5,481 nt of DNA. Source: Gammaproteobacteria bacterium (GTDB lineage Bacteria; Pseudomonadota; Gammaproteobacteria; UBA6429; Thiohalophilaceae). The notes beneath the pieces were generated by a model, which made no database searches, was not told the DNA's origin, and saw only the letters and a list, made by a program, of their open reading frames with translations. This document shows, in pieces, positions 1-5,481 of the stretch. The DNA lies in contig JAOULB010000165.1 of assembly GCA_029882235.1 (NCBI GenBank), positions 1 to 5,481 of the forward strand. Direction: 5' to 3'. The stretch's first letter is position 1. Each line of letters starts with the position of its first letter. The position numbers and the translations under genes are program-made.

Positions 1-580
1 TATCTTTAATCGTCGCGCTCAGGTGCGATACACGTTCCCAGAGTTCCAGCTCTTCGTCTGGCCAGTCACCCGGCAGTTTCTGAATCAATAAACCACCTGC
101 ATACTGTGGATCGGCACTGAGCCAGAGATGCGTATCGAGTTGTTCAGAACGAACCAGGTAGTCACCCAATGCCTCAGCAAGTGAATCGCCATGTAGATTC
201 ACGATACTTTGATATCGCTCTTTACCCTCTTCAGGCTCAAGCGTGATAACAAGCTTACCTTCACCCAGCAACTCATTCAGCTGGGCAGGCTGAATTTCAT
301 CATCACATTGTGCAATACCGCGCAAGGCATGACCGTCGGTACATTCCACCATCATGAGTTTTAATGGACCTTCGCCCGTCATTTGCAAAATCATTTTGCC
401 TTTGAGCTTAAGTGTCGATGATAACAGGATCGCTGCGACCATCATCTGGCCGAGTAGATCACGAACCGGCTTTGGATATTCATGACGTTCAAGAATCGCC
501 TGCCAGGTGGCACTCAGGTGGACAGAGGCACCACGGACGGGAGCCTGTTCAAATAGAAATCGTTGTAAAGTATCGCTCAT
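1..580 (-). CDS. hslO: Hsp33 redox-regulated molecular chaperone, partial (C-terminus beyond left edge)
   Basis: Cytoplasmic holdase chaperone that is switched on by oxidative unfolding stress. Reading the minus strand from the ATG at 580 gives 193 codons open to the window edge; the family is about 290 residues, so roughly the last third is missing. The start MSDTLQRFLFEQAPVRG lines up with the E. coli Hsp33 N-terminus (DQLHRYLFENFAVRG). The family core is also clear: GDSLAEALGDYLVRSEQL at about residues 131-148, followed by AGGLLIQKLP at 161-170. The zinc and redox-switch cysteines (CxC and CxxC) belong to the missing part, so the switch cannot be checked here. The only cysteines seen, Cys80 and Cys92, lie in the N-terminal substrate-binding domain. 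No Shine-Dalgarno sequence precedes the ATG, but homology supports this start. It lies downstream of gatB in the same direction, 96 bp away, with an inverted repeat between them. Confidence 0.93.
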   Translation of the reverse strand, partial: MSDTLQRFLFEQAPVRGASVHLSATWQAILERHEYPKPVRDLLGQMMVAAILLSSTLKLKGKMILQMTGEGPLKLMMVECTDGHALRGIAQCDDEIQPAQLNELLGEGKLVITLEPEEGKERYQSIVNLHGDSLAEALGDYLVRSEQLDTHLWLSADPQYAGGLLIQKLPGDWPDEELELWERVSHLSATIKD

Positions 581-588
581 GATAATTA

Positions 589-616
589 AATATATTTTTC
601 ACCGCCAAGTCACCAA
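589..616 (-). promoter_or_regulatory. Possible hslO promoter partly inside the inverted repeat
   Basis: On the minus strand a TTGGTG (plus 611-616) lies 16 bases before a TATATT (plus 589-594), which in turn ends 8 bases before the hslO ATG. If used, transcription would begin only a few bases before the start codon, giving a nearly leaderless mRNA. This would fit the absence of a Shine-Dalgarno sequence. The -35 match lies in repeat sequence and the region is AT-rich, so chance is a real alternative. Confidence 0.22.
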
Positions 617-675
617 GGCTCCAAGTTTTTTATTTCAATTTCTTTTCTTGGTGTCTTTGTGCCCTGGCGGTGAAA
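597..675. repeat. Imperfect inverted repeat, dispersed-repeat-like, between gatB and hslO
   Basis: The left arm (598-625, beginning TTCACCGCCAAG) and the reverse complement of the right arm (647-674) match at 23 of 28 positions by eye. The first ten bases are identical, and one further matching base extends the arms on the outer side. The 21-bp centre (626-646) is AT-rich. Each arm also repeats a CCAAG/CACCAAG-type unit internally. From memory, elements starting TTCACCGCCAAG are scattered between genes in many environmental proteobacterial genomes; that is recollection, not a search. In minus-strand RNA the arms could form a long hairpin between the gatB stop codon and hslO. No U-run follows it, so it is not a typical intrinsic terminator. 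It encodes no protein and has no evident target-site duplication. Confidence 0.8.
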
Positions 676-676
676 T

Positions 677-2110
677 TTATAAATCCAGTTTCTTTCTAAG
701 TAACTGATTCACCTGGCCGGGATTCGCCTTGCCACCCGTCTGCTTCATCACCTGACCGACAAAAAAGCCCATCAGTTTATCTTTACCACTTTTAAGCTCT
801 TCAACCTGTTTTGGATTGGCGGCGATGATTTCATCGAGCACTGACTCGATGGCACCCGTATCAGTGATCTGCTTCAAACCTTTTTTATCAATAATGGTGT
901 CGGCATCACCTTCACCCTGCCACATGGCTTCAAAGATTTCTTTGGCGATCTTGCCGGAGATGGTGTTGTCTTTCAGTCTTAACAACATCCCGGCCAGCAT
1001 ATCTGCACTAACCGGTGAATCACTGAGGTCCTTACCGTCTTTATTCAGGGCTCCTGTTAAAGTACCCGTCACCCAGTTAGCGGCGAGTTTGGCGTCCTGA
1101 CACTTGGCATTGACGACTTCAAAGTAATCAGCCATTTCACGACTAGAAGTAATTAAACTTGCATCTTCTCGTGACAGTTTAAAATCATTCATAAAGCGAT
1201 CGCGTTTGGCACCGGGCAACTCAGGCAATGTCTTGCGAATATCGTCAATTTGTTTTTCAGTAATTACGACAGGCAGTAGATCTGGATCAGGGAAATACCG
1301 ATAGTCCATCGCCTCTTCTTTACTTCGCATGGAACGTGTTTCATCTTTGTTGGCATCATACAGACGTGTTTCCTGCACAACCTTGCCACCACCTTCAATC
1401 ACATCGATCTGACGCTCAACCTCAAAATTAATCGCCCGTTCAACAAAGCGGAAGGAGTTAATGTTTTTTAACTCCGCACGCGTACCAAATTCTTTCTGAC
1501 CTTTAGGACGCACTGAAACATTGGCATCACAGCGGAAGGAACCTTCCTGCATATTGCCATCACTGATCTCAAGATAACGCACCAGTGAATGCATTTTTTT
1601 CATATAGGCCACGGCTTCTTTGGCGGAACGGAGATCAGGCTCTGAAACGATCTCAAGCAAAGGTGTACCGGCACGATTAAGATCGATGCCCGTCATATTT
1701 GTAAAACCTTCATGCACTGATTTACCGGCATCTTCTTCGAGATGCGCGCGCGTGACACCAATGATTTTGGTCTCACCATTTTCCAGTTCAATTTCAAGTT
1801 TACCTAAACCGACAATGGGTAATTCATATTGACTGATTTGATACCCTTTGGGCAGATCAGGATAGAAATAGTTTTTTCGTGCAAACACAGAAACGGGGGT
1901 TAACTCTGCGTCAATGGCCAGGCCAAACTTAATCGCCATATTCACCACTTCACGATTCAAAACAGGTAATACACCCGGCAGACCCAGATCAACGGCACAG
2001 GCCTGAGTATTGGCTTCAGCACCATAAGCCGTCGAAGCGCCAGAAAAGATTTTACTGTTGGTCGCGAGTTGAGTGTGAATCTCCAGACCAATTACCGTTT
2101 CCCATTCCAT
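677..2110 (-). CDS. gatB: Aspartyl/glutamyl-tRNA(Asn/Gln) amidotransferase subunit B
   Basis: GatB binds the mischarged tRNA and activates its Glu or Asp side chain with ATP, so that ammonia delivered from GatA can amidate it. The 477-residue protein is full length for the family. It opens with GLEIH (8-12), whose Glu10 and His12, together with HLEED (123-127), correspond to the metal-binding kinase pocket of characterised GatB proteins. Further family blocks are LNRAGTPLLEIVSEPDL (144-160), GSFRCDANVSVRPKG (190-204), DYRYFPDPDLLPV (269-281) and the YqeY-like C-terminal tail ending GGKANPGQVNQLLRKKL. The cradle segment reads ACAVDLGLPG (37-46) rather than the CPVCLG form of zinc-binding GatBs, so a full zinc site seems absent. 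Its ATG lies 13 bases after the gatA stop; AAAGAG, which overlaps that stop, is a modest ribosome site. It is the third gene of a gatCAB operon. Confidence 0.98.
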   Translation of the reverse strand: MEWETVIGLEIHTQLATNSKIFSGASTAYGAEANTQACAVDLGLPGVLPVLNREVVNMAIKFGLAIDAELTPVSVFARKNYFYPDLPKGYQISQYELPIVGLGKLEIELENGETKIIGVTRAHLEEDAGKSVHEGFTNMTGIDLNRAGTPLLEIVSEPDLRSAKEAVAYMKKMHSLVRYLEISDGNMQEGSFRCDANVSVRPKGQKEFGTRAELKNINSFRFVERAINFEVERQIDVIEGGGKVVQETRLYDANKDETRSMRSKEEAMDYRYFPDPDLLPVVITEKQIDDIRKTLPELPGAKRDRFMNDFKLSREDASLITSSREMADYFEVVNAKCQDAKLAANWVTGTLTGALNKDGKDLSDSPVSADMLAGMLLRLKDNTISGKIAKEIFEAMWQGEGDADTIIDKKGLKQITDTGAIESVLDEIIAANPKQVEELKSGKDKLMGFFVGQVMKQTGGKANPGQVNQLLRKKLDL

Positions 2111-2123
2111 ACTATATTACTCT

Positions 2124-3578
2124 TTATGCAAATTGTTCGGGCATGCGACGATGCCAGTCTGTCACTGTTTGATATTGATGTGCGACATTCAATAAACGCG
2201 CCTCATCGAAATAATTACCAATAATCTGTAAACCGACCGGCATCTCTTTACTAAAGCCAGCAGGAATAGACATCCCCGGCAGACCTGCCAGATTGACCGC
2301 AATGGTGTTGATATCAGAAAGATACATGGTGATCGGATCATCCGCCTTTTCACCAATATTAAATGCAACCGTTGGAGTGGTCGGCGCCATAATGACATCG
2401 ACATCCTTGAAGGCCTGTTTAAAATCATCACTGATCAACTGGCGTACCTTCTGTGCCTTCAGGTAGTAAGCATCATAGTAGCCCGCAGACAAAGCGTAGG
2501 TACCAATCATGATGCGACGCTTAACTTCAGAACCAAAGCCCTCACCACGACTTCTCTTGTATAAGTCCTCCAGATCCTGTGGGTCATCACAACGATGACC
2601 AAAACGTACGCCATCAAAGCGCGACAGATTGGAGGAACACTCCGCCGGAGCAACTACATAATAAGCAGGCACGGACAGGGCACTGTTTGGCAAACTGATC
2701 TCAACCACTTCAGCGCCCAGTTTTTTGTACTCATCAATGGCCGCCTCGACGACTTTGGCGAGATCACTATCCAGACCTTCAGCAAAGTATTCTTTGGGCA
2801 GACCAATCTTCAAACCCTTGATATCGTCATTCAGATTTGCGGTGTAATCAGGTACCGCTTTATCCAGACAGGTGGAGTCTCGTTCATCAAAGCCCGCCAT
2901 CACCTGCAGCATTAGTGCTGAGTCTTCGGCTGTCTGCGTCATAGTACCAGCCTGATCGAGACTGGAGGCAAAGGCGATCATGCCGTAACGTGAAACACGT
3001 CCATAGGTTGGCTTGATGCCAGTGATGCCACACAGTGCTGCGGGCTGCCGAATCGAACCACCGGTATCGGTACCTGTTGCCGCTGCGGCAAGACGAGCAG
3101 CAACCGCTGCGGCTGAACCACCTGAGGATCCACCCGGTACCGCTTTCGTATTCCACGGATTTTTAACTGCGCCATAAAAACTGGTTTCATTCGATGAACC
3201 CATGGCAAATTCGTCCATATTGGTCTTACCCAGCATGACCGCACCCGCAGCATTAAACTTTTCAATCACGGTGGCATCGTAAGGGGAGATAAAATTGTCC
3301 AGCATTTTTGAACCGCAGCTGGTTTTCACACCATTGGTACAGAAAATATCCTTCTGCGCGAGGGGAATACCTGTTAACGGCCCGGCAGTACCACTGGCCA
3401 ACCGTTGATCGGCTGCCTTTGCCTGCGCCAGGGCCTGTTCTTCAAGCACAGTAATATATGAGTTCAGCTCGGGATCATATTGTTTGATCCTTTGCAGATA
3501 ACTCTGTGTCAGTTCTTCGCTGGAAAACTGGCCTGATTTCAGGCCTGCTGCCAGTTCAGCGATGGTCATTTGATACAT
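2124..3578 (-). CDS. gatA: Aspartyl/glutamyl-tRNA(Asn/Gln) amidotransferase subunit A
   Basis: Amidase-signature subunit of GatCAB. It hydrolyses glutamine (or asparagine) and passes the ammonia to GatB through an internal tunnel. At 484 residues the length is normal. The Ser-cisSer-Lys triad is intact: Lys76 in PLAQKDIF, Ser151 in the PGGSSGGSAAA loop, and Ser175 in GTDTGGSIRQPA. The spacing matches the K79/S154/S178 set of the S. aureus enzyme. The C-terminal part has the family blocks IMAPTTPTVAF and NLAGLPGMSIPAG. The start MYQMTIAEL resembles the Pseudomonas form MHQLTLAE, which favours the ATG at 3578 over the second Met at residue 4, although only a weak GAG precedes it. The gap to gatC is 70 bp and the gap to gatB is 13 bp, all in one direction. 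Nothing in the sequence suggests a diverged or inactive copy. Confidence 0.98.
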   Translation of the reverse strand: MYQMTIAELAAGLKSGQFSSEELTQSYLQRIKQYDPELNSYITVLEEQALAQAKAADQRLASGTAGPLTGIPLAQKDIFCTNGVKTSCGSKMLDNFISPYDATVIEKFNAAGAVMLGKTNMDEFAMGSSNETSFYGAVKNPWNTKAVPGGSSGGSAAAVAARLAAAATGTDTGGSIRQPAALCGITGIKPTYGRVSRYGMIAFASSLDQAGTMTQTAEDSALMLQVMAGFDERDSTCLDKAVPDYTANLNDDIKGLKIGLPKEYFAEGLDSDLAKVVEAAIDEYKKLGAEVVEISLPNSALSVPAYYVVAPAECSSNLSRFDGVRFGHRCDDPQDLEDLYKRSRGEGFGSEVKRRIMIGTYALSAGYYDAYYLKAQKVRQLISDDFKQAFKDVDVIMAPTTPTVAFNIGEKADDPITMYLSDINTIAVNLAGLPGMSIPAGFSKEMPVGLQIIGNYFDEARLLNVAHQYQTVTDWHRRMPEQFA

Positions 3579-3648
3579 AAAATAACTCGGTATGTTTCAA
3601 GGTAATAAATAAATGGGTGCTAATCTTAAACCTTAAATAGATAAAGGA

Positions 3649-3936
3649 TTACTCAATCACTCGTGGGACGAGATAATGACCCTCTTCAACCTGAGGGGCA
3701 ATCGACTGATAGTGCTCACGTTGGTTCTGTTCGGTCACTGCATCGGTACGCAGACGCTGCACTTCATCCAGTGGATGCGCCATGGGACTAACCTGATCGG
3801 TATCCACTGCACTCATTTGCTCAACCAATCCCAGAATATTGGACAGATTTGTCGCATAAGTTGAAATATCTTGCTCATCAATTGCCAGACGCGCAAGATG
3901 AGCGATACGTTTTACGTCATCACTATCCAGAGACAT
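3649..3936 (-). CDS. gatC: Aspartyl/glutamyl-tRNA(Asn/Gln) amidotransferase subunit C
   Basis: Small cytoplasmic subunit that wraps around the GatA-GatB interface and stabilises the complex; it has no catalytic residues. The 95-residue length is typical. The N-terminal helix (DVKRIAHLARLAI, residues 7-19), the middle helix ending ILGLVEQM and the extended conserved segment PMAHPLDEVQRLRTDAV (51-67) are standard GatC features. The C-terminal EEGHYLVPRVIE matches the family ending VPxVIE. The start is supported by a clear AGGAG six bases upstream, the best ribosome-binding site in the window. It is the first gene of the operon and diverges from mreB across 168 bp, so the gatCAB promoter should lie in that gap. 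Confidence 0.97.
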   Translation of the reverse strand: MSLDSDDVKRIAHLARLAIDEQDISTYATNLSNILGLVEQMSAVDTDQVSPMAHPLDEVQRLRTDAVTEQNQREHYQSIAPQVEEGHYLVPRVIE

Positions 3937-3942
3937 GACCTA

Positions 3943-3947
3943 CTCCT
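3943..3947 (-). promoter_or_regulatory. Ribosome-binding site of gatC
   Basis: CTCCT on the plus strand reads AGGAG on the minus strand, six bases before the gatC ATG. It fixes the gatC start and contrasts with the weak sites before gatA, mreB and hslO. Confidence 0.8.
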
Positions 3948-4024
3948 GTGTTTTTACCGAATGTGACCGGCATAAAAAAAACGAAACTTAACATATACGA
4001 CAGCTTGCCCAAAGCCCTGCACTT

Positions 4025-4042
4025 GATTAAAGTAATCTTACT
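4025..4042. repeat. Two overlapping short palindromes in the gatC-mreB control region
   Basis: GATTA-aag-TAATC (4025-4037) and AGTAA-tc-TTACT (4031-4042) are each perfect five-base inverted repeats sharing the AGTAATC segment. They lie about 24 bases upstream of the candidate mreB -10 and could be a binding site for a dimeric regulator. Five-base arms in AT-rich DNA also arise by chance, so this is a weak call. Confidence 0.3.
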
Positions 4043-4065
4043 GGTAAACCGATACAAGCTATACC

Positions 4066-4071
4066 TATAAT
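4066..4071 (+). promoter_or_regulatory. Candidate mreB -10 element
   Basis: A perfect TATAAT hexamer lies 33 bases before the mreB ATG, which would place the transcript start near 4078 with a leader of about 27 bases. The best -35 at 18-bp spacing is TGGTAA (4042-4047), matching only three of six bases of TTGACA. An activator or an alternative spacing would be needed if this promoter is real. Confidence 0.42.
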
Positions 4072-4104
4072 AAACAATCATTATAACCAAAAAGACGCAA
4101 AATT

Positions 4105-5151
4105 ATGTTTGAGAGCCTCCGGGGAATTTTTTCCAACGATATTTCGATCGATCTAGGCACCGCCAACACCCTCATTTATGTCCGCAGCAAGGGAATTGTA
4201 CTTAATGAACCCTCGGTTGTGGCCATTCGTCAGGAACGTGGGCCTGGTGGACCCAAAAGTATTGCCGCTGTCGGCACCGAAGCCAAGCGCATGTTGGGCC
4301 GCACACCCGGCAATATTGTCGCGATTCGACCCATGAAAGACGGTGTTATTGCCGATTTCACCATTACCGAGAAAATGTTGCAGTACTTTATTCGTAAAGT
4401 ACACGAAAACAAGTTCCTCCGACCCAGTCCGCGGGTACTGATTTGTGTCCCCTGTGGCTCGACCCAGGTTGAACGACGTGCGATTCGCGAATCTGCTGCC
4501 GGTGCCGGTGCACGTGAAGTCTATTTAATTGAAGAACCCATGGCCGCAGCCATCGGTGCAGGCATGCCGATTAGTGAAGCGCGTGGTTCCATGGTGCTGG
4601 ATATTGGTGGTGGTACCACTGAAGTAGCCGTACTTTCTCTCAGTGGTATTGTCTATTCTGCTTCAGTTCGTATCGGTGGTGATCGTTTCGATGAAGCCAT
4701 TATTAACTATATAAGACGCAACTACGGCAGCCTGATTGGTGAATCCACCGCAGAACGCCTGAAAAAGGAAATCGGTACCGCCTATCCGGGCAATGAAATC
4801 CGTGAAATGGAAGTTCGCGGCCGAAATCTGGCTGAAGGCGTGCCCCGCCGATTCAATCTCAATAGTAATGAAATCCTTGAAGCCCTGCAGGAACCCTTAA
4901 TGGGTATCGTTAGTGCGGTTAAAACAGCACTGGAACAGACGCCTCCTGAACTGGCATCTGATATTGCCGAACGGGGAATGGTCTTAACGGGTGGTGGTGC
5001 GTTACTGCATGACCTTGATCGACTGTTGATGGAAGAAACAGGTCTGCCGGTGATCATCGCTGAAGACCCATTAACCTGTGTTGCTCGGGGTGGCGGACGT
5101 GCTCTTGAAATGATGGATGAACACGGCAGCGACCTGTTCAGTACTGAATAA
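4105..5151 (+). CDS. mreB: Rod shape-determining protein MreB (bacterial actin homologue)
   Basis: ATP-dependent actin-like protein that forms short membrane-bound filaments. These orient the elongasome (MreC, MreD, RodZ, RodA, PBP2) for lateral wall growth in rod cells. The 348 residues compare with 347 in E. coli and align nearly end to end. Actin-fold nucleotide motifs are present: phosphate-1 DLGTANTLI (16-24), the connect segment IEEPMAAAIGAG (142-153) with the catalytic glutamate region, phosphate-2 DIGGGTTEV (166-174) and adenosine motif LTGGGALLHDL (294-304). The N-terminal MFESLRGIFSN gives a short amphipathic start resembling the E. coli membrane-binding helix. The ATG is fixed by this homology; only a weak AAAGA precedes it. 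The Gly-Pro-Gly-Gly-Pro loop at 46-50 is slightly longer than the E. coli version. It is the first gene of an mreB-mreC cluster and diverges from gatC. Confidence 0.99.
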   Translation: MFESLRGIFSNDISIDLGTANTLIYVRSKGIVLNEPSVVAIRQERGPGGPKSIAAVGTEAKRMLGRTPGNIVAIRPMKDGVIADFTITEKMLQYFIRKVHENKFLRPSPRVLICVPCGSTQVERRAIRESAAGAGAREVYLIEEPMAAAIGAGMPISEARGSMVLDIGGGTTEVAVLSLSGIVYSASVRIGGDRFDEAIINYIRRNYGSLIGESTAERLKKEIGTAYPGNEIREMEVRGRNLAEGVPRRFNLNSNEILEALQEPLMGIVSAVKTALEQTPPELASDIAERGMVLTGGGALLHDLDRLLMEETGLPVIIAEDPLTCVARGGGRALEMMDEHGSDLFSTE

Positions 5152-5169
5152 GTAATCAGTCCATTTTTC

Positions 5170-5196
5170 TTGAGGTTTCGACAGCACTGCTATACT
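5170..5196 (+). promoter_or_regulatory. Candidate extended -10 promoter upstream of mreC
   Basis: TGCTATACT (5188-5196) is an extended -10 motif (TG, one base, then TATACT with five of six consensus bases). TTGAGG (5170-5175) lies 15 bp before the hexamer and could act as a short-spaced -35, though an extended -10 can work without one. A transcript from here would carry the whole 5226-5263 stem-loop in a leader of a little over 100 bases before mreC. Confidence 0.42.
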
Positions 5197-5225
5197 TAAT
5201 CTGACGACTCAAAAAAATTACTGCT

Positions 5226-5263
5226 GCAGCCGATAGCTCATATAACACCGAGCTCTCGGCTGC
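5226..5263 (+). terminator. Strong stem-loop between mreB and mreC; possible attenuator or partial terminator
   Basis: GCAGCCGA-T-AGCTC (5226-5239) pairs with GAGCT-C-TCGGCTGC (5250-5263). This makes 8 + 5 base pairs around a single T-C mismatch, with a 10-base loop. On the plus strand it is followed by TTCTATATCAATTT, which is U-rich but not a clean U-run, so termination is probably partial. On the minus strand it is followed after a few bases by a run of seven T (AATTTTTTT), a better terminator layout, but no minus-strand gene is visible on that side. It may also be an mRNA processing or stability element that lowers mreC expression relative to mreB. Confidence 0.6.
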
Positions 5264-5309
5264 TTCTATATCAATTTAGGCAAATTAAGAGGATCGACCC
5301 GTTAAGCAC

Positions 5310-5481
5310 ATGTTCGACCAGTCTTCGTTGGGAATACGGCTTTTTGTCCTCGTCGTATTGTCAATTGTATTAATGACACTGGATCATCGCTTCCACCATG
5401 TCGATGCCTTACGCTCTGGTTTATCGACACTGATTTATCCCGTACGTTATCTGGTTAATATGCCTGCCGACATCGGTGGCT
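5310..5481 (+). CDS. mreC: Rod shape-determining protein MreC, partial (N-terminus only)
   Basis: Single-pass inner-membrane protein whose periplasmic part links MreB filaments to PBP2 and the wall synthesis complex. Only 57 codons are visible; the family is roughly 280-370 residues. The short cytoplasmic start MFDQSSLGIR is followed by one hydrophobic segment, about residues 9-24, then a charged DHRFHH boundary. This is the pattern of gammaproteobacterial MreC, with an SLxxR-L-hydrophobic stretch as in Pseudomonas and E. coli. The position directly after mreB in the same direction supports the call. An in-frame TAA at 5286-5288 bounds the frame. The ATG at 5310 is the only standard start between that stop and the hydrophobic segment, yet the only good Shine-Dalgarno-like sequence (AGAGG, 5288-5292) lies 17 bases before it. 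Confidence 0.9.
   Translation, partial: MFDQSSLGIRLFVLVVLSIVLMTLDHRFHHVDALRSGLSTLIYPVRYLVNMPADIGG

Larger units (their letters stand above)
3937..4104. promoter_or_regulatory. Divergent control region between gatC and mreB
   Basis: This 168-bp gap must hold the promoters of both the gatCAB and mreB transcripts. It is AT-rich, with an eight-base A-run near 3974-3981. I could find no convincing -35/-10 pair for gatC. A candidate -10 for mreB and two overlapping short palindromes lie in its right half and are listed separately. No small open reading frame with a convincing start was seen. Confidence 0.6.

Noticed and set aside
597..675. Reading the inverted repeat as a CRISPR repeat pair or an attachment site
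   Set aside because: There are only two arms in opposite orientation, with no spacer series, no integrase and no tRNA nearby.
597..675. Reading the inverted repeat as a standard intrinsic terminator
   Set aside because: The stem is long and imperfect, and the bases after it on either strand are not a U-run, so termination is possible but not shown.
507..707. Plus-strand open frame of 66 codons crossing the hslO start, the inverted repeat and the gatB end
   Set aside because: It runs antisense to two real genes and through the repeat, has no ribosome site and no recognisable protein features.
2595..3265. Open frames of 89-106 codons on both strands inside gatA
   Set aside because: They lie wholly within a gene with intact catalytic motifs, and their composition is that of out-of-frame translation.
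3676..3864. Plus-strand frame of 62 codons opposite gatC
   Set aside because: It is antisense to a conserved gene, with no ribosome site or known family.
3953..4060. A gatC promoter such as TATGTT or TTTAAT on the minus strand
   Set aside because: Neither hexamer has an acceptable -35 at 15-19 bp, so I did not annotate a specific site.
4153..5057. Minus-strand frames of 60-91 codons opposite mreB
   Set aside because: mreB is strongly conserved in the plus frame; these are shadows of its codon usage.

Overview
The window looks like ordinary chromosomal core sequence from a gammaproteobacterium of moderate GC content. I base this on MreB, which can be followed almost residue for residue against the E. 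coli protein, and on the gene order. A gatC-gatA-gatB cluster transcribed away from mreB-mreC is the arrangement I know from Pseudomonas and other non-enteric gammaproteobacteria. No species can be named from the sequence alone. I found no phage, transposase, CRISPR, tRNA or rRNA signal. I also found no convincing novel multi-gene system; what is unusual lies in the gaps between genes.

Layout. Positions 1-580 (minus) hold the N-terminal two thirds of the redox-regulated chaperone Hsp33 (hslO), cut by the left edge before its zinc-binding cysteines. Positions 581-676 are a short gap almost filled by a 79-bp inverted repeat of a dispersed-repeat type, which ends next to the gatB stop codon. Positions 677-3936 (minus) carry gatB, gatA and gatC, transcribed in the order gatC, gatA, gatB. 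Together they encode the complete GatCAB tRNA-dependent amidotransferase. Positions 3937-4104 are a divergent intergenic control region. Positions 4105-5151 (plus) are a complete mreB. Positions 5152-5309 contain a likely extended -10 promoter followed by a strong stem-loop. Positions 5310-5481 (plus) are the first 57 codons of mreC, cut by the right edge.

How the genes work together. GatC, GatA and GatB form one enzyme that turns Glu-tRNA(Gln) and/or Asp-tRNA(Asn) into Gln-tRNA(Gln) and Asn-tRNA(Asn). MreB and MreC are parts of the cell-elongation machinery that guides lateral wall synthesis. The two groups share only the intergenic region from which they diverge. hslO lies downstream of gatB in the same direction and may be reached by read-through, but the repeat between them could separate the units. 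The promoter and stem-loop between mreB and mreC suggest that MreB and MreC levels are set partly independently.
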